A stretch of DNA of 64,000 nucleotides from JABHIE01 sp964584805 (GTDB lineage Bacteria; Planctomycetota; UBA1135): the NCBI GenBank assembly GCA_964584805.1, contig CAZPAY010000003.1, positions 111,634 to 175,633 of the forward strand, in the 5' to 3' direction. Positions within the stretch are counted from its first letter, which is position 1; every line of letters begins with the position of its first letter. A program made the translations under genes and the position numbers. The notes beneath the pieces were generated by a model, which made no database searches, was not told the DNA's origin, and saw only the letters and a list, made by a program, of their open reading frames with translations. Positions 44,474 through 52,321 of the stretch are shown piece after piece.

Positions 44474-45321
44474 CGTTTGGAGGCCTCCACCATGGGTGTG
44501 CGGGTGGCGGTGTAGCGGTTTCGCCAGAGGAAGGCGAAGACGAGGAGAATCAGGACAGCGAACGCCAAGCCTGAGTAGAAGAAAGACGCGGACGCCGTGC
44601 CGGAGGCAACTTCGCGGTCGGCGGCAGATTCGCCATTGACCTGTGCATCAAAGAAAGCAACCAATGCGTGAATTTCGGCATCGGTCATCTTTGCGTCAGC
44701 AAAAAGCGGCTTCATCGTGTCGGATGCCGGTGAGCCAAGCCATGCCGTGAGTGGGCGACGACCGTTGAGAGTCGTGAAGACTGTCGTGAGGTCGGGGCCA
44801 AGATTGCCGCCACCAAAGAAACCGCCAACGCCATCGACATTGTGGCAACTGATGCAAGCAGGTGTGCCACGCTCAAATGACTCAGCGCCTGTGAAGTAGT
44901 TTTCGCCAAGCAAGACATCCGCCGCGGTGAAGGGCACAGCCTCTTCCACCGGGCCAGCCGTAATTGGCGAGCCAGACTTCTCAGCGATGAGGTTGAGCAG
45001 CGCATGGGCCATGGCATTGTCGAGGCCAGGCATTTGCGGCATCGGCACGCCGTTTGCCGCAGCGAGCAACTCTTGCGCATAGGCATCGCCACTCGCGAGA
45101 ACCTTGGCCGGATCGACCATGAAGTCGACAAGCCATTCGCGCGATTGACGCTCCGTCACACCGTGAAGGTCTGGCCCAACAAGGCGACCGCCACCAATGG
45201 TGTGACACGCGACACAATTTGTGTCGAAGTAAGCCTGCGCTTCGGCGGCATCTTGGGCGACAGCCGAAGACGCGCCTGCGAGCAGCAGGACGGGGACGAT
45301 GAGAGAGGTATTTTTAAACAC
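44470..45321 (-). CDS. narC: Membrane-anchored diheme cytochrome c, NarC-like
   Basis: 283 residues. Signal peptide (FKNTSLIVPVLLLAGASSAVAQ), two class I cytochrome c motifs (CVACH with HTIGGGRLVGPDLHG, and CISCH with NLGPDL), and a C-terminal transmembrane helix (YSGLAFAVLILLVFAFLW). Position as first gene of a nar operon matches NarC of Thermus-type nitrate reductases, where it helps electron transfer or heme insertion into NarI. I use the GTG at 45321 with Shine-Dalgarno GGAGA. The ATG at 45345 would lie upstream of the transcription start implied by the sigma54 promoter. Confidence 0.85.
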   Translation of the reverse strand: MFKNTSLIVPVLLLAGASSAVAQDAAEAQAYFDTNCVACHTIGGGRLVGPDLHGVTERQSREWLVDFMVDPAKVLASGDAYAQELLAAANGVPMPQMPGLDNAMAHALLNLIAEKSGSPITAGPVEEAVPFTAADVLLGENYFTGAESFERGTPACISCHNVDGVGGFFGGGNLGPDLTTVFTTLNGRRPLTAWLGSPASDTMKPLFADAKMTDAEIHALVAFFDAQVNGESAADREVASGTASASFFYSGLAFAVLILLVFAFLWRNRYTATRTPMVEASKR

Positions 45322-45345
45322 GGGTATTTCTCCGTACCCGCGCAT

Positions 45346-45361
45346 ATCAAGAGCCGTGCCA
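45346..45361 (-). promoter_or_regulatory. Sigma54-type promoter of the nar operon
   Basis: TGGCACG-GCTC-TTGAT matches the sigma54 consensus TGGCACG-N4-TTGCW except for A in place of C in the -12 dinucleotide. The implied start site is near 45335, giving a 14-base leader that carries GGAGA and then the GTG at 45321. The gene just upstream encodes a sigma54 activator, which strengthens the assignment. Confidence 0.7.
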
Positions 45362-45369
45362 ACGCCTCA

Positions 45370-45447
45370 GGAAATATATTTCCCCACCCGCCTCGGCGCG
45401 GGCAACCGTAACTGCTGATTTTACATATGGTTAGCCAATATAGCCAA
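45370..45447 (-). promoter_or_regulatory. Candidate activator sites upstream of the sigma54 promoter
   Basis: GGAAATATATTTCC is a perfect 14-bp palindrome at 45370-45383, just above the -24 box. Two direct repeats TAGCCAA (45432-45438 and 45441-45447, 9-bp period) lie about 100 bases above the implied start, the usual place for enhancer sites of NtrC-type activators. The rest of the gap to 45595 holds one TGCATC/GATGCA hairpin (45558-45575) after the regulator gene and no coding sequence. Confidence 0.4.
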
Positions 45448-45595
45448 GTCTGGCCCACTTTCGATTGCAAACACTTGCTGCCTCTTGCTGGATGCACTTC
45501 GGCCCAGATTGAGGCGCGAATTGAATCCAACTTAAGCTCTGCTCTGACTTTAGGCGCTGCATCATCAAAGATGCACCCCCTGCTAACTCTAAGAC

Positions 45596-47053
45596 TCAAT
45601 CGCGCGAAAAATCGCTGCGTTCGATGCTTAACTGCTTCAATATTTTCTGAAAAGCAGCTCTCGTCAAGCCGCAAGTCGTAGCCGCCTGAGAAACATTTCC
45701 GCCACTGCGGGTCAGGGCGCGCTCAACAAATTCGCGCTGAAAGGCCTCGACGGCAGCTGCCTTTGCCGCGCCATAAACCTCGGCTTCGTCGGAGGCATTT
45801 GCTTCAGCATCGGCCACCTCACTCGCGTCGGCTTCTTGAGCGCGGACCCAGCCAGATTGAGCGAGACCAAGGTGGTGAGGGAGAATCGTCTCGCCCGCGC
45901 TAACAATCAAAGCACGCTGAATCGCATTTTCAAGCTCGCGCACATTGCCCGGCCAGGCGTGCTCTGCCAAAACCGTCAGAGTCTCGGCATCAAACTCAGG
46001 CAAAGAGTCGCCCGAGCAAACGCATTGCCCCGAAGCATCCGATAAGAAGTGCATCGCCAAAGGCAAAATATCGCGCGGACGCTCACGAAGAGGCGGAATA
46101 TGCACCCGCACAACCGCCAGTCGATAAAACAAATCTTCGCGGAAGTCGCCTTGCGAAACGGCCTCTTCCAAGTCGCGGTTGGTGGCTGCAATCAGGCGAA
46201 ACTCAACAGGGACATCGCCAGTACCGCCGACCGGGCGCACGACTTTTTCTTGGAGCACACGCAGCAATTTCCCTTGGAAGGCTGGGCTCATCGAACTGAC
46301 CTCATCTAAAAAAATCGTGCCGCCGTTGGCCTCGGCGAACAAGCCGCGTCGGTCATTTTCTGCTCCGGTGAAGGCGCCGCGCACATGGCCGAACAGTTCA
46401 GATTCGAGCAAAGTGTCTGAAAGTGCCGCGCAGTTGACCGCCGAAAAGGGCCGCGCGCTCACCTGACTGCGCTCGTGAATTGCACGCGCCACAATCTCTT
46501 TACCCGCGCCACTTTCGCCCTCGACCAACGCCGAGACCGTCTGGGGGGCAATCATCTCGACCAAATCCATGACTTGGCGCATGGCGGGGTCTTCGGCAAT
46601 CATGCCCAGGCCATCGCCGCCACCGCGCAAACTACCGGCGGTTTGTTTGGCCAAAATTTGACAACCCAAGCGCCGCACAATCCCGAGAATCTCTTGATTA
46701 TCAAAGGGTTTCGTCAAAAAGTGTGCGGCACCACTTTGGACGCACTGCACCGCCGTTTGCACGGTGCCGAAGCCCGTCAACAACACGACCGCTGTCTCGG
46801 GATGATCTCTTTTTATCTCGACCAACAATTCGGCGCCGGTCATCCCGGGCATCATCAAATCGGTTAAGACTAAATCCCAGTCACTGTTTTGGAATGCAGC
46901 CAAAGCTTGGTGCGCATCGGCCGCTTGCTGTGTTTGAATGCCCAAGGTAGCGAGCAAGCGCGTAAGCCCCAGACGGATGTCCGCCTCGTCGTCGACGACC
47001 AAAACGCGTAATCGCGCTAGGTCGGCTGCTACAGGGAGAGGTGGCGTAGGCAT
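45596..47053 (-). CDS. NtrC-type sigma54-dependent response regulator
   Basis: 485 residues. Receiver domain with acidic pocket (VVDDE) and phospho-acceptor Asp65 (LVLTDLMMPG), then an AAA+ domain with Walker A GESGAGKE, the sigma54-contacting loop GAFTGA, and GGTIFLDEVSSM. A Fis-type helix-turn-helix closes the protein (GGNVSQAATTCGLTRAAFQKIL). An Ala/Glu-rich linker of about 35 residues precedes the HTH. It starts 10 bases after the kinase stop, so the two form a two-component pair. The sigma54-type promoter 235 bases downstream, in front of narC, is its most likely target. Confidence 0.95.
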   Translation of the reverse strand: MPTPPLPVAADLARLRVLVVDDEADIRLGLTRLLATLGIQTQQAADAHQALAAFQNSDWDLVLTDLMMPGMTGAELLVEIKRDHPETAVVLLTGFGTVQTAVQCVQSGAAHFLTKPFDNQEILGIVRRLGCQILAKQTAGSLRGGGDGLGMIAEDPAMRQVMDLVEMIAPQTVSALVEGESGAGKEIVARAIHERSQVSARPFSAVNCAALSDTLLESELFGHVRGAFTGAENDRRGLFAEANGGTIFLDEVSSMSPAFQGKLLRVLQEKVVRPVGGTGDVPVEFRLIAATNRDLEEAVSQGDFREDLFYRLAVVRVHIPPLRERPRDILPLAMHFLSDASGQCVCSGDSLPEFDAETLTVLAEHAWPGNVRELENAIQRALIVSAGETILPHHLGLAQSGWVRAQEADASEVADAEANASDEAEVYGAAKAAAVEAFQREFVERALTRSGGNVSQAATTCGLTRAAFQKILKQLSIERSDFSRD

Positions 47054-47063
47054 GGCCTCTAGT

Positions 47064-49343
47064 TTACGCCTCAATACCGACACTGCGAAGGCGCACTCGG
47101 AAATGCGTTCCTTTCGTTGAACTCGAAACCAGCTCGAGCCCACCGCCGTGCATTTCGGCGATGCGTTTCGCAGTTGGCAGACCAAGGCCAGTGCCTTCTC
47201 CGCGAGGCTTTGTCGTAAAGAAGGGTCGGAAGATTTCTTCTTTCACCTCTTCGGGGATACCTGGGCCAGAATCCATCACATCAACCATCACCCGGCTCTG
47301 CTCAATGGAGGTGCGCACGGTAACTCGCCCTCCGCCATCAATTGCTTGGACGGCGTTCATCACTAGGTTGACAAAAATCTGTCGCAACTGCACCTCATCG
47401 GCCTCAACCATTGAAGCGTCAGCTTCAAACTCTAGGGCAATATCAACATTGCCACGATCAGCCAAAGGTCGCAAAAAGCGCGCCACATCGTCAAGGACAT
47501 TATGCAAATCCGTAAGACCTGACTCTTGCCCAGAATCGGCGGCGTAACCGAGCAGCTCAGCAATCACGCGTTTGCATGTTTCGGTATTCCGAGCAATGAC
47601 ATCCGTGTTTTCTCTCAGTGGATGCTCCGCCTCAAGCGTGTCGGCCATCATTTGATTAAACATACTGATGCTCGCCAAAGGGTTATTGAGCTCATGCGCC
47701 ATGACGGCAGCGACTTCACCAAGCACAGCCAAGCGTTCTTGATGAATCTCGCGCTCATCTCGCTCAATGCGGTCGGTGACATCGCGCCCCACCAAAATGC
47801 GGCCCGTGCCTTCGGCACCCGCCATAGCGAGAGGTGTCGCGTGCACTTCAATGACGCGTTTTTCAATATCCAACAAGCAGGATCGCGCGCCGGCCTGCAA
47901 GTCGCTCAAACACGCTCGGCAGTGGGTGCTGATGTCGGCGTAGCCTTTGCAATCACGGCGGCTGTCGGTGTATTGCGCATTTGGAGTGTCGCCAAAAACT
48001 TGCAGCAAAGGGTCTGCGGCATGGTTGGAAATCAAAACCTCACCCTGCGGCCCGAGCACAACGACGCCGTCTTGCATGGCGGAAATAACACCTTCTAAAC
48101 GGTCACGCTGAGAACGAGCTTCGGCTTGGCGCTCTTGTAGCACCTCGGCAGTTGATTCCAATTCACGCGTGCGTGTCTCAACTGCAGATGCCATTTGATT
48201 AAAAGACAAAGCCAAGTCACCCAACTCATCTGATGTCTCAACCGGGACGCGCGTCGAAAAATCTCCTTGGCGAATGCGCAAAGCGGCATCGCGCAAATCC
48301 ATGATGGGGCGCGCCAAAAACCGCAACGGAAAATAGAGAAGTAATACACTTACCAGTGCCAGAATAACACCTAAAAATAAAAACTCGCTTTGCATGCCCG
48401 AAATGGGTAGCAAAGCACGGGCTGCGTGGATGGAAACTTCCGCGGCCCACCCCGAATCTCCAATTGGGTAGCTCTGCTGAAAAAACTCATCGACCTTGCG
48501 TAGGGCAGTGTTTGCTTCGGCCTCCTTAGCCGTCATCACGACCAAGCCGCGACCTGACAAAATCGGGGCGGAGGTAAGGGCGGGCTCACGATAGTTCAAG
48601 AACTGTGGAGGCACAATCAACATACCGCCCCCTGGGTCAGTTAAACGCAGGCTCACATCTTCAACTGAACGGTCCCGCCCAATGCGGTCGGTTTGCATTG
48701 CGCCGGCAATCCAAATCCCGACTCGAATGCGAGCCAACAAGCGCCCAATCGGCTTCCCTGACCTCAATCCAAAAATCGGGGTCGCCACGCAGAGAATGGG
48801 AGAGTCGTTTTCTTTCGCTTCAAAAAGCCGACTGCAGCATGACGAATCGGCCGAAATCGCCCATTTGGACAGCTCCAGAGCTTCTTTACTCGTGTCGTCA
48901 AAAACGGCGACAACGGGTTCTCCTGCCACGTCTACAATCAACAAATCTTGGAAAGCGCCTTCGAGCGGCAACTTGTTCACCCGCAAATGTCGACGCAACT
49001 CCTCTCGTAAGTTGGAGACTGCACGCGGGGAAGCCGGGACGCGCTCGCCAAGCATACTTTTTTGCTCTTTTCCCGCGATGGAAATCTGCGCCAAATGATC
49101 ACGGATGTATCCATCTGAAGCAAAATCTTCTGACCGCCGCATCAACATCTCAAGTTGTGCATGCAAGTCGGTGGCATAAGCTTGCGACTGAAATTCAAGT
49201 CGATCGTGAATCTCTGACTCAAGGGCAGACTTTGCCGTGCGCGAGATCAAAAACCCGCCCGCGCCAAAAGCCAGCAAGCACAAGCCTACAAATCCAAATG
49301 CTAGCTTGTACTTTACCGAAACCTGATGCAGTGGATCGCGCAT
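47064..49343 (-). CDS. Membrane sensor histidine kinase with PAS domain and cysteine cluster
   Basis: 759 residues. TM helix near residue 20, a periplasmic sensor of ~290 residues, second TM (LFLGVILALVSVLLLYFPL), HAMP, then a PAS domain (MQDGVVVLGPQGEVLISNHAA) that contains C465-x9-C475-x2-C478-x10-C489. The HisKA H-box is MAHELNNPL (His550), followed by an HATPase_c domain with N, G1 (DSGPGIP) and G2 (GTGLGL) boxes. The cysteines could hold a metal or Fe-S cluster or act as thiol switches, which would suit control of nitrate respiration. Immediately downstream of hutH (4 bases). Confidence 0.93.
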   Translation of the reverse strand: MRDPLHQVSVKYKLAFGFVGLCLLAFGAGGFLISRTAKSALESEIHDRLEFQSQAYATDLHAQLEMLMRRSEDFASDGYIRDHLAQISIAGKEQKSMLGERVPASPRAVSNLREELRRHLRVNKLPLEGAFQDLLIVDVAGEPVVAVFDDTSKEALELSKWAISADSSCCSRLFEAKENDSPILCVATPIFGLRSGKPIGRLLARIRVGIWIAGAMQTDRIGRDRSVEDVSLRLTDPGGGMLIVPPQFLNYREPALTSAPILSGRGLVVMTAKEAEANTALRKVDEFFQQSYPIGDSGWAAEVSIHAARALLPISGMQSEFLFLGVILALVSVLLLYFPLRFLARPIMDLRDAALRIRQGDFSTRVPVETSDELGDLALSFNQMASAVETRTRELESTAEVLQERQAEARSQRDRLEGVISAMQDGVVVLGPQGEVLISNHAADPLLQVFGDTPNAQYTDSRRDCKGYADISTHCRACLSDLQAGARSCLLDIEKRVIEVHATPLAMAGAEGTGRILVGRDVTDRIERDEREIHQERLAVLGEVAAVMAHELNNPLASISMFNQMMADTLEAEHPLRENTDVIARNTETCKRVIAELLGYAADSGQESGLTDLHNVLDDVARFLRPLADRGNVDIALEFEADASMVEADEVQLRQIFVNLVMNAVQAIDGGGRVTVRTSIEQSRVMVDVMDSGPGIPEEVKEEIFRPFFTTKPRGEGTGLGLPTAKRIAEMHGGGLELVSSSTKGTHFRVRLRSVGIEA

Positions 49344-49347
49344 TGAA

Positions 49348-50850
49348 TTAAATCACAAAAGCACCGGCGCGAACCAAGTCATGCAGCAAATCCAATTCGG
49401 GGCCCATATAGCGATCGGAATGAATGGGTTTCATATGCTTACGCACAATCTTAAATGCCGCATCCGCACCTACCCCACCGCGTAACTTTTTATGAAACTC
49501 ACGCGCCTGGGCAGCCGTGTGCAACTCAATCGCCAACACGCGTTCAGCATTCCAAACAGCTGTGCGTAATTTTCGCGCAGCACTGTTTGCCATCGAGACA
49601 TGATCTTCTTGGTCTGCGCTCGTGGACACCGTGTCGGCACTCGCCGGCTGAGCCAAGATTTTATTCTCACTCACTAAAGCCGCCGAAACAACTTGCGGAA
49701 TCATTAACCCTGAATTCAGCCCCGGCTTAGGAGTCAAGAATGCCGGCAAGCCACTCATCGCTGGATGAATCAAAACGGCCGTGCGGCGTTCGGAGATATT
49801 CCCCCATGCGCAACAAGCATTCACCGCATAATCCATAGGCATCGCAATCGGTTGACCGTGAAAATTACCTGCCGAAATCGAGTCGCCCTTGGCTGGGAAA
49901 ATCAACGGGTTGTCGGTCGCTGCGTTTGCCTCGATTAACAGAGCGCCTTCAAGCACACTCAATACATCCCGAGCTGCGCCGTGAACTTGCGGCATGCATC
50001 GAAAAGAATAGGGGTCTTGCACGCGTTCACAATTGCTATGGAATTTCGCCACCTCACTACCCTTGAGCAATCGCCTCAAATTTGCAGAAACCAACCGCGC
50101 GCCAGCATGGGGTCGCACATCCGTCACGCGCTTATCGAAAGGCCGGTGAGATGCCATCAAAGCTTCGACACTTAAAGCACCCGAGACATCCGCTGTCTCT
50201 GCTAACACGCGCAGACCGGCCCAAGCACCTAAACCAATCGCATTAGAAATCTGCACACCATTAATCAGCGCAAGCCCCTCTTTCGCGCCCAGTTTCATTG
50301 GCGATAAACCAATTTTTTTCAACCCGACCTTTGCGGAAACCAACTTGCCCGCTGGCGACACCAATTCACCTAAACCCGTCACGGGCAGCGCCAAATGCGC
50401 CAAAGGAGCCAAATCGCCACAAGCGCCCACCGAACCTTTTTCTGGTACACGCGGCAACCAGCCCGAGTGAAACAATTCCATAAACCACTTCACCACCACG
50501 GGGCGCACACCTGAAACACCTTGGCACATCGACTGCAAACGCAGCAACAGCGCCAACCGTTTTTCGGTCGCTGACATATCGTCGCCACAACCCACAGCAT
50601 GGCTCATCAGCAAATTTCGCTGGAGCTCGCCGACATCGCAGGCCTCAATGCCCTCACGCGCCAACAAGCCAAAGCCTGTATTCACACCATAAACGGGCTT
50701 CCCCGCCTTGACCATTTTCTCGACCAAAGCCCGCGCCGCTTTCACCCGCGCCTGAGCTTCTCGACCAAAAACCAATTTGACTTGCTCGCCACGAGCCACG
50801 GCAAGCAAATCATCCGTCGTGAGGGTTGCCCCCAATGTGATGCGTCGCAT
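49348..50850 (-). CDS. hutH: Histidine ammonia-lyase with Ala-Cys-Gly at the MIO site
   Basis: 500 residues. First step of histidine degradation: histidine to urocanate and ammonia. Motifs: YGVNTGFG (catalytic Tyr), GSVGACGDLAPLAHLALP, and FHGQPIAMPMDY. The cofactor MIO normally forms from Ala-Ser-Gly; here the middle codon is TGT, giving Cys144. The rest of the active site looks normal, so this is probably an active enzyme forming MIO from cysteine, or a lyase with altered activity. The 5' gap to the HAF-repeat gene is 91 bases and holds no clear promoter. It is in line with the kinase-regulator pair. Confidence 0.95.
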   Translation of the reverse strand: MRRITLGATLTTDDLLAVARGEQVKLVFGREAQARVKAARALVEKMVKAGKPVYGVNTGFGLLAREGIEACDVGELQRNLLMSHAVGCGDDMSATEKRLALLLRLQSMCQGVSGVRPVVVKWFMELFHSGWLPRVPEKGSVGACGDLAPLAHLALPVTGLGELVSPAGKLVSAKVGLKKIGLSPMKLGAKEGLALINGVQISNAIGLGAWAGLRVLAETADVSGALSVEALMASHRPFDKRVTDVRPHAGARLVSANLRRLLKGSEVAKFHSNCERVQDPYSFRCMPQVHGAARDVLSVLEGALLIEANAATDNPLIFPAKGDSISAGNFHGQPIAMPMDYAVNACCAWGNISERRTAVLIHPAMSGLPAFLTPKPGLNSGLMIPQVVSAALVSENKILAQPASADTVSTSADQEDHVSMANSAARKLRTAVWNAERVLAIELHTAAQAREFHKKLRGGVGADAAFKIVRKHMKPIHSDRYMGPELDLLHDLVRAGAFVI

Positions 50851-50941
50851 GGCGCTATTTTAGAAAATCTGCTATGAATTAAAGTTACTCTTTGTAAACC
50901 ACTCTCTAGCGGATCCTGCCCCCTACTCCAGTGACTTTCAC

Positions 50942-52282
50942 ATGAAACGACTTCTTTTTATAGCCACGCTCCTCTGCTCCACACTCTCCGCACAAGATTA
51001 CCGCATTGAAATGCTTGAATCCCCATCCGGCGGGTTCACGGAAGCAAACTTCCTGCACGAAGCTTCAGGGGCTCTAGTCGGCTCTGCCAATGTCTCTACG
51101 CCCAGCGGCAATTCAACCCAAGCAGCTATTGGGGTTGGCTACGGTATGGCCTCAACCCTCGGCACACTGGGTGGGAAAAATAGCTGGGCTTATGCATCAG
51201 ATACTTTCGGCCGAGTCGTTGGCTCAAGCGAGATTAACTTCAATACTCCGTTTCCAACAAGACACGCTTTCTTTTTTGAGTCTGGTCAGATGCAAGACCT
51301 CGGTACGCTGGGTGGCGAAAATAGTGAGGCTACTGGCTATGCGGCAAGCAAAAAAATCATCGTCGGCACTTCCGATACGGTCGGAGCGCTCCATGCTCAC
51401 GGTTTTTCCTACAACACCATTTCACAACAAATGGCTGACATCGGCACACTCGGCGGCAACCTAAGCGGCCTCCTTGCCCTTTCAAGCAATGGCACAGCAG
51501 TCGGATATGCCACGGATGCAAATCATAAACGCAAGGCAATCTACTACGACACCCTTAACGATCAACTCCATGATGCTGGCACGCTCGGGGGAGCAACGGC
51601 CGCATTCTTAGGTATTCATGGCGACCTCGCCGTCGGGTGGTCTGACCTCCCAGGTGGAAGTCAATCGGGTACGCACGCAGCCAGCTACAACATTGCCACA
51701 CAAAATTGGGTCGACCTCGGCACACTAGCTGGCTCGACAGAGTCAGCTGCAAATGCGACCAACGCAAATGGCGAAATTGTCGGATAGTCCCACACAGCCA
51801 GCAGTCAAGGTCAAAGGCGGGCCTGTCATTACGACCCCGTCACACAAAAGATGACCAACCTCAACGCTCGATTATCGCAAGGAAGTGGCTGGACACTGCT
51901 CGACGCTACGGGCATTTCTGAGCAGGGTAACATCGTCGGAAATGGCCAGCATCAGGGGCAAAATCGCGGCTTTGTGCTGCTCCCTTTCCGTTTGCTCATC
52001 GCAATCAATTCGACTTTCAGCCATGCAGATTTTGCTGCGACCAACGCTGAGACAGGCACGCTAACTTGGGTGGTTTGGTCACTTCAGCACGGCAACCCAA
52101 TCGTGCCCGGTCATCCTCACCTAGAGCTCGGTCTTGCACAACCGCGAGTGCTCGGCTCCATGCCTGCAGGCAACACACTTTCTGTCGCCATCCCTCCAAA
52201 CGCGGGTGGATACACCGTACTTTTTCAAGCGGTCAACCCGGGCTCTGGCCTCGTCTCACCGATTATAAGCCATACTTTTTAG
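50942..52282 (+). pseudogene. HAF-repeat secreted protein interrupted by one in-frame TAG
   Basis: 446 sense codons plus one internal stop in a single frame. A signal peptide (MKRLLFIATLLCSTLSAQ) precedes five repeats of about 50 residues centred on (D)LGTLGG (LGTLGGKNSWA, LGTLGGENSEA, IGTLGGNLSGL, AGTLGGATAAF, LGTLAGSTESA). These alternate with VVGSS/AVGYA/AVGWS/EIVG strands: the HAF extracellular repeat pattern. TAG at 51785-51787 follows GEIVG, where other repeats have Tyr or Trp; the frame continues with SHTASSQGQ and ends in a beta-rich C-terminal module (~90 residues). Surface protein of unknown function. Confidence 0.75.
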
Positions 52283-52321
52283 CCGGCTTGACGCACGCGG
52301 CGGTGATCAAAAATGAAGCTC

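Noticed and set aside
32994..51787. Reassignment of TAG (or TGA) to an amino acid
   Set aside because: Both codons end intact genes in this window (for example TAG in nupC and AbiEii, TGA in narC and narJ), so general recoding does not fit.
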